From contig NZ_CP094532.1 of the NCBI RefSeq assembly GCF_022811685.1, positions 331,001-395,000 of the forward strand: a stretch of DNA of 64,000 nt. Reading direction: 5' to 3'. Shown here one piece after another: positions 1 through 7,389 of this stretch (position 1 is the first letter of the stretch; each line of letters opens with the position of its first letter). The position numbers and the translations under genes are program-made. Origin of the DNA: Chryseobacterium suipulveris. GTDB taxonomy: Bacteria > Bacteroidota > Bacteroidia > Flavobacteriales > Weeksellaceae. The notes beneath the pieces are model-generated. The model was not told the origin of the DNA and made no database searches. It was given only the letters and a program-made list of their open reading frames with translations.

Positions 1-287
1 ATAAAAAAAGCGAGAAACATTTTCGGCTCTGATTCTTGGTCAAAAAACTTGAGTTTAAAAATTTGATAATCAAAATTTAAACCCGAAAGTAAATTGTAAA
101 TCCAAACCAAAAAATATCCACTCAAAATCCGGTACTGATAAATCCCCGAATGAAACTGCTCCTGAAAATTCTCATAATTTAGAATCGTCGATGAGTAAAT
201 ATTCCCAAACGAAAAATATACAAAACTATTGACCACAAAAGCCAAAAGTGCTGCAAAAATCAGTTTGGAAAAAAGGTTTAGTTTCAA
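1..287 (-). CDS. Partial polytopic membrane protein, N-terminal part
   Basis: An open frame runs off the left edge of the window. It starts at a TTG (positions 285-287 on the minus strand), because an in-frame TAA lies a few codons upstream and no ATG or GTG falls between. The visible 95 or so residues begin with a basic segment and a hydrophobic helix, then a Tyr/Phe-rich stretch including the motif HSGIYQYRILSGYF, then further hydrophobic residues. This pattern recalls multi-spanning glycosyltransferase or polymerase-like envelope proteins, but I do not recognise the family and assign no function. It lies 82 bp downstream of ugd on the same strand, so a shared sugar-envelope role is possible but only inferred. 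Confidence 0.55.
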   Translation of the reverse strand, partial: MKLNLFSKLIFAALLAFVVNSFVYFSFGNIYSSTILNYENFQEQFHSGIYQYRILSGYFLVWIYNLLSGLNFDYQIFKLKFFDQESEPKMFLAFF

Positions 288-369
288 TGTGTTGACTAAA
301 GGTTAAGAGATGATAATAGAATTCAGCTGTTGGTGATTGCAATTAGAAATTGCTTCCTGCTATGTTAGC

Positions 370-1686
370 TTAACCGCGCAACACCGTTTTTCTTCCGATC
401 GACTTATAATAAAAACCTGTTCCTTCCACCTGCTCCATGCTGAACATGTTTCTTCCGTCGAAGATGGCTTTGTTGCTCATTTTCTTGGCCATCAGTTCGA
501 AGTTTGGGTTTTTGAACTCGCTCCATTCTGTGGCAATGAATAGCGCATCTGCTCCTTCCAGTGCGGAGTACATGTCTTTGGCAAATGAAATTTTGTCGCC
601 CAAAACTCGTCGTACATTTTCTTCGGCAATGGAATCGTACGCAGTGATTTCTGCACCTTTTTCCAGTAAAATTTTGATATTGTCCAAAGATGAAGCTTCT
701 CTGATGTCGTCGGTATTTGCTTTGAAAGCCAGTCCCCAAATCGCGATTTTCTTGCCGTTGAGGTTGCCGCCGAAATATTTTTCAATCTCTGAAACGAGGA
801 TGACTTTTTGGTTTTGGTTGACATTTTCTGTGGCTTCAAGAATCTGGAAATCAAAGCCCTCCTGCTTTCCGGACTTAATTAAAGCTTTCACATCTTTTGG
901 GAAACAGCTTCCGCCGTAACCAATTCCCGGGAACAGGAAACGGTGCCCGATTCTGTCGTCGCTTCCCATTCCGAGGCGGACTTTATCGACATCTGCACCC
1001 ACTTTTTCGCAATAGTTTGCAATCTCGTTCATGAAGGTGATTTTCACCGCGAGAAAAGAATTCGCCGCATATTTGGTCAGTTCGGAAGACTTTTCATCCA
1101 TAAAGATAATCGGAACTCCCGTGTTGGTAAACGGCTGGTAAATTTTCGACATAATGTCGCGCGCTTTTTCAGAGGAGCATCCCACCACAACTCGCGCTGG
1201 ATTCATCGAGTCTTCAACGGCAAAACCTTCGCGGAGAAATTCCGGGTTGGAAACGACGTCGAAAGGAATCTGCGTTTTTGCGGAAATCGTTTCGCGAACT
1301 TTGTCTGCGGTTCCCACGGGAACAGTGGATTTATTGACCACCACTTTATATTCGGTCATCATCTCGCCGATGTCGGATGCAACTTTCAAAACGTAGGATA
1401 AATCTGCAGAACCGTCTTCACCGGGAGGAGTCGGAAGCGCAAGATAAATGACCTCGCTCTTGTCGAGGGCTTCCTTTAAATCGGTGGTGAAAAAAAGTCG
1501 CTGTGCCTGAATATTCCGAAGAAACATTTCCTCCAGATTGGGTTCGTATATCGGGACGATGCCGTTTCGCATTCCCTCCACCTTTTTCTCGTCGATATCG
1601 ACGCAGAAGACGTCGTTTCCCAGTTCAGCCAAAGTAGTTCCGGTAACCAAACCTACGTAACCGGTTCCGACAATAGTAATATTCAT
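370..1686 (-). CDS. ugd: UDP-glucose 6-dehydrogenase
   Basis: Oxidises UDP-glucose to UDP-glucuronate with two NAD+, supplying sugar precursors for capsule or LPS. The 438-residue protein opens with a Rossmann NAD-binding motif (GTGYVGLVTG, about residues 7-16). It carries the catalytic-cysteine motif GGSCFPKD with Cys at about residue 261, and the C-terminal UDP-binding domain with GLAFKANTDDIREA. Length matches the family. The open frame extends about 74 codons further upstream, but that extension is low-complexity Cys/His/Thr sequence from the GGTGCA repeats. The Met at 1684-1686, which starts directly on the NAD-binding strand, is therefore the right start. A TATTTTTG promoter -7 element lies just upstream (1711-1718, minus). 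Confidence 0.95.
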   Translation of the reverse strand: MNITIVGTGYVGLVTGTTLAELGNDVFCVDIDEKKVEGMRNGIVPIYEPNLEEMFLRNIQAQRLFFTTDLKEALDKSEVIYLALPTPPGEDGSADLSYVLKVASDIGEMMTEYKVVVNKSTVPVGTADKVRETISAKTQIPFDVVSNPEFLREGFAVEDSMNPARVVVGCSSEKARDIMSKIYQPFTNTGVPIIFMDEKSSELTKYAANSFLAVKITFMNEIANYCEKVGADVDKVRLGMGSDDRIGHRFLFPGIGYGGSCFPKDVKALIKSGKQEGFDFQILEATENVNQNQKVILVSEIEKYFGGNLNGKKIAIWGLAFKANTDDIREASSLDNIKILLEKGAEITAYDSIAEENVRRVLGDKISFAKDMYSALEGADALFIATEWSEFKNPNFELMAKKMSNKAIFDGRNMFSMEQVEGTGFYYKSIGRKTVLRG

Positions 1687-1710
1687 CGATGTTTTTTTGA
1701 AATTAAACGA

Positions 1711-1718
1711 CAAAAATA
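1711..1718 (-). promoter_or_regulatory. Putative -7 element for ugd
   Basis: Read on the minus strand this is TATTTTTG, a match to the Bacteroidota -7 consensus TAnnTTTG, 24 bp before the ugd ATG. I see no clear TTTG -33 box at the 19-bp spacing. Confidence 0.45.
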
Positions 1719-1740
1719 GTGAATTTTTGTTTTGAAACGT

Positions 1741-1843
1741 GGGTGCAGATTGGTGCAGGGTGCAATTGATGCAGGGTGTAGGGTGCAATTGATGCAGGTT
1801 GCAATTGGTGCAAGATGAAGGGTGTTTGAATTGTTGCAAATGT
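1741..1843. repeat. Degenerate GGTGCA/GCAATTGATGCAGG repeats
   Basis: About six imperfect units built on GGTGCAATTGATGCAGG follow each other upstream of ugd. The last part (TTGGTGCAAGATGAAGGG) reappears in inverted orientation at 2098-2160. The sequence is not coding, although the ugd frame happens to stay open through it. Confidence 0.7.
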
Positions 1844-2097
1844 AACAGGTCATCATTCGTGAATTGACTCCGTCGAATCCTCGATTTCGTGGCGAATAGA
1901 TATGGCATAATTTCACCGCAAAGACTTCAGCTTCGTTGCTCTTTATTTTAAGGTAGCAGAGTTTCATTCGCCATAGGCGAATTGATGAAGCGGGGAGTGA
2001 AAGCGCGATTCATTTTTCGTTTCTTGAGATTTTTTGCAGAAAATCCTAATCTTTGTCGTTAAATGAAATACTTTGTTGTCAACGGTTAACATTGATA
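1844..2097. other. Intergenic stretch, no gene seen
   Basis: Non-coding sequence between ugd and the rimP operon. It contains the fragment CGCTTCATCAATTCGCC (minus strand, near 1975-1992), which recurs as CGCTTCATCAATTCGCT near 34432. It therefore looks like an eroded dispersed repeat rather than a gene. Confidence 0.4.
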
Positions 2098-2160
2098 TAA
2101 CAAAATGCAACCATTGCAACAATCTGCACCCATTACATCTTGCACCAAAATGTAACCCCA
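2098..2160. repeat. Inverted partner of the 1741-1843 repeat
   Basis: The reverse complement of this stretch reads TTGGTGCAAGATGTAATGGG followed by TGCAGATTGTTGCAATGG. It closely parallels the end of the repeat array at 1805-1843, so the two blocks form a loose inverted pair around about 250 bp. Confidence 0.5.
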
Positions 2161-2162
2161 CA

Positions 2163-2194
2163 TTTTGTACTTAACACAGTTTTTCTTATCTTTG
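2163..2194 (+). promoter_or_regulatory. Promoter of the rimP-nusA-infB operon
   Basis: TTTTG at 2163-2167 and TATCTTTG at 2187-2194 are separated by 19 bp, an exact match to the Bacteroidota sigma-A promoter pattern TTTG-N19-TAnnTTTG. The leader to rimP is about 95 nt and contains a terminator-like hairpin. Confidence 0.8.
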
Positions 2195-2217
2195 CACCGG
2201 ATTTACGGAAAAGAATG

Positions 2218-2245
2218 AAAAGGCCTTCGCAAGAATGCCTTTTTT
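2218..2245 (+). terminator. Terminator-like hairpin in the rimP leader
   Basis: AAAAGGC pairs with GCCTTTT around a 12-nt loop and is followed by a run of T (2240-2245). It lies between the promoter and rimP, so it would act as an attenuator if functional. The stem is short and the role is inferred. Confidence 0.45.
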
Positions 2246-2293
2246 CGTAACCAAAATTCCCCTCTTTTCTTGGGGTGGTTTTAAGTTATAAAA

Positions 2294-2761
2294 ATGGATT
2301 TCAAAAATAAAATAGAAGAATTACTGAGCGGCTTTCTTGCAGAGCGACCAGATCTTTTTTTGATCGATCTGAAGATTTCTGCAGGTGACGATATCACGGT
2401 GATTCTCGACGGAGACAACGGAGTTTCGCTTCAGGACTGCCTCGATGCAAGTCGCGCAATCGAATTCAATATGGATCGTGAGGAGCACGACTTCTCGCTT
2501 CAGGTAATGAGTGCAGGTTTGAGCGAACCATTGAGTTCACCGCGACAGTTCAGGAAGAATATTGGTCGTGAATTGGACATTTTAATGAATGACTCCACAA
2601 AAATCGAAGGCGAGTTGGCAAAAGTTGACGAAGATAAAATCACACTGATTCTCCGTTACAGAAAACCAAAGGAAATTGGGAAAGGAAAAGTAGATGTGGA
2701 GGAAGAAAAGGAAATCCCGTATTCCGAAATTAAGAAGGCGTTAGTGGCGATAAAATTTTAG
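2294..2761 (+). CDS. rimP: Ribosome maturation factor RimP
   Basis: Needed for maturation of the 30S subunit. The 155-residue protein has the RimP N-terminal alpha/beta domain (about residues 1-75), with the motif DGDNGVSLQDCLDASRAIE and the stretch EVMSAGLSEPL-like at about 70-85. A C-terminal SH3-like domain extends to the end. Length matches the family. It is the first gene of the conserved bacterial rimP-nusA-infB order and is followed by nusA after about 150 bp. The preceding bases carry no GGAGG, in line with the altered 16S tail in this genome. Confidence 0.93.
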   Translation: MDFKNKIEELLSGFLAERPDLFLIDLKISAGDDITVILDGDNGVSLQDCLDASRAIEFNMDREEHDFSLQVMSAGLSEPLSSPRQFRKNIGRELDILMNDSTKIEGELAKVDEDKITLILRYRKPKEIGKGKVDVEEEKEIPYSEIKKALVAIKF

Positions 2762-2910
2762 AGAGCTGAGACAGGAGATGGGAGACAAGAGATGAGAGAC
2801 AACGCTTATCGCCTATCGCTTATCACTAATAAATTAAGGACAACAAAATTTTAACAATAGATGATTTGGGATTTTTCACCCAATAGTTCATCAAATATCA
2901 ATTATAAATT

Positions 2911-4158
2911 ATGGACGGTTTAGCACTGATAGAAGCATTTGGCGATTTCAAGGAAGAAAAAAGCATCAGCAAAACAGAATTGATGGCGATTATCGAAGAC
3001 TCGCTGAAAACACTTTTGAGAAAGAGATTCGATTCTGATGACCATTTTGATGTGATTGTAAATCCAGACAAAGGTGACTTCCAGATCTTTTTGAATAAAA
3101 CCATTGTGGAAGACGAAATGTCTGAAGACGACGACCTGGAAATCGAAATCTCCGAAGCAAAAAAAATTGACCCGACTTTCGAGGTGGGCGAAGATTATAC
3201 GGTAGAAATCCCGATCGAGCAGTTGGGGAGAAGAAGCATCCTGACTTTGAAGCAAATTTTGGCAACCAAGCTTCAGGAGCATAATAACGCGGTTCTTTAT
3301 GAGCAGTTCCACGACAGAATTGGGGAAATCGTTGTTGGCGAAGTTCACCACATCCGTCACAAGCACGTGATCTTGTTGGATGATGAGGATAATGAGTTTA
3401 TCCTTCCAAAGGAAAACCAAATTCCTTCCGACTTCTTTAAAAAAGGAGAAAACATCCGCGCAATTGTGGAAAGTGTTGATTTCAAGGGAGCGAAACCGCA
3501 AATTATCGTTTCCAGAACAGCTCCGAAATTCCTCGAAAAACTGCTTGAACTTGAAATTCCAGAAATTCAGGACGGAACCATCATGTTGAAAAAAGTAGTG
3601 AGAATTCCTGGTGAAAAAGCGAAAATCGCGGTGGATGCGTATGATGACAGAATTGATCCGGTTGGAGCTTGTGTCGGAGTAAAAGGTTCCAGGATCCACG
3701 GTGTGGTTCGTGAATTGAAAAACGAAAATATCGACGTGATCCAGTGGTCCAAAAACCCTGAAATCTTGGTAAAGAGAGCTTTAGGAAATGTGACCATTAA
3801 CAAGATTGAAATCAACCCTGAAACGGAATATGCGTTGGTTTACACACCGGTTGATGAAATTTCCCGAGTGATTGGAAAGCAGGGGCAGAACATTCGTCTT
3901 GCTTCCTGGTTAAGTGGTTACGAAATTGACGTGTACAGAGAAACCAGCGAGGACGACGACGTAGAACTGAAAGAATTTGCCGGAACCGATGAAGGCGATA
4001 TCGAGCAGTGGATCATCGATGAATTCCAAAAAGTGGGTCTGAATACCGCGAAAAGTGTTTTAGACAAAGACACAGAGGATTTGGTAAACATGACCGATTT
4101 GGAAGAAGAAACCATCGAGGAAGTAAAACAGATTCTGAGAGAGGAATTTGAAGACTAA
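2911..4158 (+). CDS. nusA: Transcription termination/antitermination factor NusA
   Basis: Binds RNA polymerase and nascent RNA to modulate pausing, termination and rRNA antitermination. The 415 residues show an N-terminal polymerase-binding domain (about 1-130) and an S1 domain (about 130-200, with VGEVHHIRHKHVIL). Two KH domains follow to about 345, with GVKGSRIHGVVREL and VIGKQGQNIRLAS. The tail is acidic and has a final helical DLEEETIEEVKQILREEFED segment. This is the short form without the two extra acidic repeats of E. coli, as expected for Bacteroidota. It lies between rimP and infB. Confidence 0.95.
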   Translation: MDGLALIEAFGDFKEEKSISKTELMAIIEDSLKTLLRKRFDSDDHFDVIVNPDKGDFQIFLNKTIVEDEMSEDDDLEIEISEAKKIDPTFEVGEDYTVEIPIEQLGRRSILTLKQILATKLQEHNNAVLYEQFHDRIGEIVVGEVHHIRHKHVILLDDEDNEFILPKENQIPSDFFKKGENIRAIVESVDFKGAKPQIIVSRTAPKFLEKLLELEIPEIQDGTIMLKKVVRIPGEKAKIAVDAYDDRIDPVGACVGVKGSRIHGVVRELKNENIDVIQWSKNPEILVKRALGNVTINKIEINPETEYALVYTPVDEISRVIGKQGQNIRLASWLSGYEIDVYRETSEDDDVELKEFAGTDEGDIEQWIIDEFQKVGLNTAKSVLDKDTEDLVNMTDLEEETIEEVKQILREEFED

Positions 4159-4167
4159 TATTTTATG

Positions 4168-4192
4168 AATGAGTTGAAGAAAAAGACTCATT
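4168..4192 (+). terminator. Hairpin after nusA
   Basis: AATGAGT and ACTCATT pair around an 11-nt loop directly after the nusA stop. There is no immediate T run, so it may be a weak terminator or a processing site before infB. Confidence 0.35.
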
Positions 4193-4202
4193 GAAATAGC
4201 TC

Positions 4203-4244
4203 ATTAATTTTCTTCCTTTTTGGGATGAGGTAAAGAAAATTTCT
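4203..4244 (+). repeat. Degenerate copy of the CCCTTTAGGG palindromic repeat
   Basis: This stretch aligns along its length with the 42-bp element found identically at 19209-19250 and 33215-33256. It shares GAGGTAAAGAAAATTTC at its right end, while the central CCCTTTAGGG has decayed to CCTTTTTGGG. Confidence 0.55.
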
Positions 4245-4297
4245 GGTTGGAAACACCCGCCAAATAAAGTATATCCCTGAGTAAAGTTAAAATATGT

Positions 4298-4305
4298 TAA
4301 CTTTG
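4298..4305 (+). promoter_or_regulatory. Putative internal promoter (-7) for infB
   Basis: TAACTTTG matches TAnnTTTG and lies 31 bp before the infB ATG. The -33 region is poor (CCTG), so this would be a secondary promoter within the operon. Confidence 0.4.
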
Positions 4306-4336
4306 CCGAAAATTTTAATAAAAGTATAGAATATAC

Positions 4337-7093
4337 ATGCCCAAAATTAGATTAAACAAAGCGTTAAAGGAATTTAATATTTCGATGAACCGTCTTGTGG
4401 ATTTCCTGCAGGAGAAGGGGATCGAAGTGGAAAGTAACCCGAACGCGCAATTGGATGAATCGGCATATGCTGCTTTGGAAGCTGAGTTTGCGAAAGACAG
4501 CGAACAGAAGAAAGCTTCGCACGAGGTGGTGATTACCAAAGTTCCGGAAGAAAAGCTGGAGATCGAGCCATCGAGACCGGAAGTGATCCGTGCAAAAGCA
4601 AGCATTAAACCTGAAACAAAAGTTTTGGGCAAAATCGATTTGGATCCAAAAAAACCTGAAGTCCAAGAACAGCCAGAAGCGGCAGAACCTGTGAAGGAAA
4701 CTCCGGCAGAACCTGTTCATGAAAAACAGGAATTCAAGGTTCTGGATAAGATTGACCTCTCCCAAATCGAGGGAAATAAGCCAAGACCGGCCAAAAAAGA
4801 AAAACAGGAAACTCCTGCTGCTCCGGAACCAACAACTCCGGTGGCGAAGGAAACTGCTCCTGAACCAACTGTAACTACTGAACCTGAAAATCAGGAACCT
4901 GAGAAAATAGAAACCGTTTACCAAAAATTAGACGGGCCGAAAATCTTAAAACAAACGGTTGACCTTTCCCAATTCAACAAGCCGAAAACAACCGGACCAG
5001 GTGCGAAGAAAAAAAGAAAGCGCATCGAAAAACCGGGAACGGCCGGTACGGGAACTCAGCAAAATCAAGGCGGACAAGGAAACAGGCCATCTGGACAAGG
5101 CGGAAACCGACCACATCAGCAACAGGGAGGAAATGCAGGCAGAAGAGGAACAGGAAGAAGGAATGCGCCGACAATGCCGGTAGAACTGACCGACGAGCAG
5201 GTTAAAAACCAAATTAAAGAAACCCTTGAAAAACTGACCAGCAAAGCAGGTAAAAACAAAGGGGCGAAATACAGAAAAGAAAAAAGAGTCTTCAGAAGAG
5301 AGCAGGACGAATTACAGCAGGAACTCGATGCAGCCGACAGAACTCTGAAAGTAACCGAATTTATCACCGTAGGTGAATTGGCAAGTTTGATGAACGTGAG
5401 TCCGACCGAAGTGATTTCGGCTTGTTTCTCACTCGGTGTGATGGTAACGATGAACCAGCGTTTGGAAGCTGATACACTGTTACTTGTGGCGGACGAATTT
5501 GGGTACAAAATTGAATTCGCCGATGCCGATCTGGAAGAATCAGTAGCCGAAGAAGAACCGGATGCAGAAGAAGATTTGGTTCCAAGAGCACCAATTGTGA
5601 CCGTAATGGGACACGTGGACCACGGTAAAACTTCCCTTCTCGACTATATCAGAAAAACCAACGTAATCGCCGGTGAATCCGGAGGAATTACGCAGCACAT
5701 CGGAGCATACAACGTGAAACTGGAAAACGGGCAGAGAATTACCTTCCTCGATACTCCTGGTCACGAAGCGTTTACCGCGATGAGAGCGAGAGGAGCGCAG
5801 ATCACCGATATTGTAATTATCGTGATTGCAGCCGATGACGACGTGATGCCGCAAACGAAAGAGGCGATCTCCCACGCGCAAGCTGCAGGAGTTCCGATGA
5901 TCATCGCACTCAACAAAGTTGACAAACCCAACTCGAATCCGGACAAAATTCGTGAGCAACTTTCCGCAATGAACATCCTTGTTGAAGAATGGGGAGGGAA
6001 TGTGCAGTCACAGGAAGTTTCAGCGAAATTCGGTAACAATATGGACCAGCTTTTGGAGAAAGTTCTTCTTCAGGCAGAAATGCTCGAGCTGAAAGCCAAT
6101 CCAAACAAAAATGCAAATGGTGTAGTAATCGAAGCATCCTTGGATAAAGGAAGAGGTTACGTAACTACAATGTTGGTTCAGGCAGGAACTTTGAAAGTCG
6201 GGGATTACGTACTTGCCGGGAAAAACCACGGTAAAGTCAAAGCAATGCTCGACGAAAGAGGAAAGCAGATGCAGCAAGCAGGACCATCGATTCCGGTAAC
6301 CATTTTAGGGTTGGACGGTGCGCCGACTGCGGGAGACAAATTCCGCGTTTTCGACGACGAAAGAGAAGCGAAAACCATTGCGACAAAAAGAGAGCAGTTG
6401 CAGCGTGAGCAATCCATCAGAACCAAAAAACACCTTACACTCGACGAACTTGGAAGACGTATCGCACTTGGCGACTTCAAAGAACTTAACATCATCCTTA
6501 AAGGTGACGTGGACGGTTCGGTTGAGGCACTTTCCGATCAGCTACAAGGATTGTCAACCGAGGAAATCAGCGTAAACATCATCCACCAAGGAGTGGGTCA
6601 GATCACCGAATCCGACGTGTTATTAGCTGCAGCTTCCGACGCGATCATGATTGGCTTTAACGTAAGAGCCGGTGCAAACGCGAAAGATTTGGCAGACAAG
6701 GAAGAAATCGAAATCAGAACCTACTCGGTAATTTACGCGGCAATTGACGACGTAAAAGAAGCGATGGAGGGAATGCTTTCGCCGGAAATCCGTGAGCAAG
6801 TCATCGGTAATGTGGAGATCCGTGAAGTATTCAAGATTTCGAAAGTGGGGTCCATCGCCGGTTGTATGGTGCTTTCCGGAAAAGTGACCAGAAACTCCAA
6901 AATCAGACTGCTTCGCGACGGAATTGTGAAATTCGACGGCGAGCTCGAAAGCTTGAAACGTTTCAAGGACGATGTGAAGGAGGTGACCAAAGGTTACGAA
7001 TGTGGTCTGAACATCAAAGGATACAACGATATCGAGATCGGCGACATTCTTGAGGTATATGAGGAAGTAGCCGTAAAGAAAAAGTTGAAATAA
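4337..7093 (+). CDS. infB: Translation initiation factor IF-2
   Basis: GTPase that places initiator tRNA on the 30S subunit. The 918-residue protein has an N-terminal IF2N helical module (about 1-55), then a Pro/Glu-rich and later Gly/Gln/Arg-rich linker (about 60-290), and a second IF2N module near 340-395. The G domain follows, with GHVDHGKTS (about 424-432), DTPGHEAF (about 472) and NKVDKP (about 525). Domains II to IV complete the protein, including a late [14 protein letters not shown] motif. Length is normal for the phylum. A strong terminator follows immediately, closing the operon. Confidence 0.97.
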   Translation: MPKIRLNKALKEFNISMNRLVDFLQEKGIEVESNPNAQLDESAYAALEAEFAKDSEQKKASHEVVITKVPEEKLEIEPSRPEVIRAKASIKPETKVLGKIDLDPKKPEVQEQPEAAEPVKETPAEPVHEKQEFKVLDKIDLSQIEGNKPRPAKKEKQETPAAPEPTTPVAKETAPEPTVTTEPENQEPEKIETVYQKLDGPKILKQTVDLSQFNKPKTTGPGAKKKRKRIEKPGTAGTGTQQNQGGQGNRPSGQGGNRPHQQQGGNAGRRGTGRRNAPTMPVELTDEQVKNQIKETLEKLTSKAGKNKGAKYRKEKRVFRREQDELQQELDAADRTLKVTEFITVGELASLMNVSPTEVISACFSLGVMVTMNQRLEADTLLLVADEFGYKIEFADADLEESVAEEEPDAEEDLVPRAPIVTVMGHVDHGKTSLLDYIRKTNVIAGESGGITQHIGAYNVKLENGQRITFLDTPGHEAFTAMRARGAQITDIVIIVIAADDDVMPQTKEAISHAQAAGVPMIIALNKVDKPNSNPDKIREQLSAMNILVEEWGGNVQSQEVSAKFGNNMDQLLEKVLLQAEMLELKANPNKNANGVVIEASLDKGRGYVTTMLVQAGTLKVGDYVLAGKNHGKVKAMLDERGKQMQQAGPSIPVTILGLDGAPTAGDKFRVFDDEREAKTIATKREQLQREQSIRTKKHLTLDELGRRIALGDFKELNIILKGDVDGSVEALSDQLQGLSTEEISVNIIHQGVGQITESDVLLAAASDAIMIGFNVRAGANAKDLADKEEIEIRTYSVIYAAIDDVKEAMEGMLSPEIREQVIGNVEIREVFKISKVGSIAGCMVLSGKVTRNSKIRLLRDGIVKFDGELESLKRFKDDVKEVTKGYECGLNIKGYNDIEIGDILEVYEEVAVKKKLK

Positions 7094-7115
7094 GACTTTA
7101 ATGAATATAGAAAAG

Positions 7116-7140
7116 AACCTGCATTTTTGCAGGTTTTTTT
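7116..7140 (+). terminator. Rho-independent terminator after infB
   Basis: AACCTGCA and TGCAGGTT form an 8-bp stem around a short T loop and are followed by a T7 run. Confidence 0.9.
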
Positions 7141-7331
7141 ATTTTGATGTAATTTATAATTATTCTAAATAGCAATTTTGAAATTGCGATAGTTCAATTT
7201 TTTATGCGGCTTTGTAACACAAAACAAAAAAGCAGATGATGTTTTTAAGTTTTTTTTAATTTAATAGTTTTTATAAATGTTAATGCCGCAACTTTATTGT
7301 AATCGTAAATAATGTTTTTCGGGCTGGAAAC

Positions 7332-7362
7332 TTTGTCTTCTTAATTATTTTTAACATATTTG
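7332..7362 (+). promoter_or_regulatory. Promoter of the first SusC/SusD pair
   Basis: TTTG (7332-7335), 19 bp, then CATATTTG (7355-7362). The downstream leader (ATAAATATTAAAATAGTGTT then AATATGAA) is nearly the same as that of the second susC gene at 12119-12146, so both pairs share promoter and leader. Confidence 0.75.
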
Positions 7363-7389
7363 CGCGATAAATATTAAAATAGTGTTAAT

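Noticed and set aside
1687..1908. Upstream extension of ugd (74 codons)
   Set aside because: It is translated GGTGCA repeat sequence; the NAD-binding strand begins directly at the Met at 1686 and a -7 element lies inside the extension.
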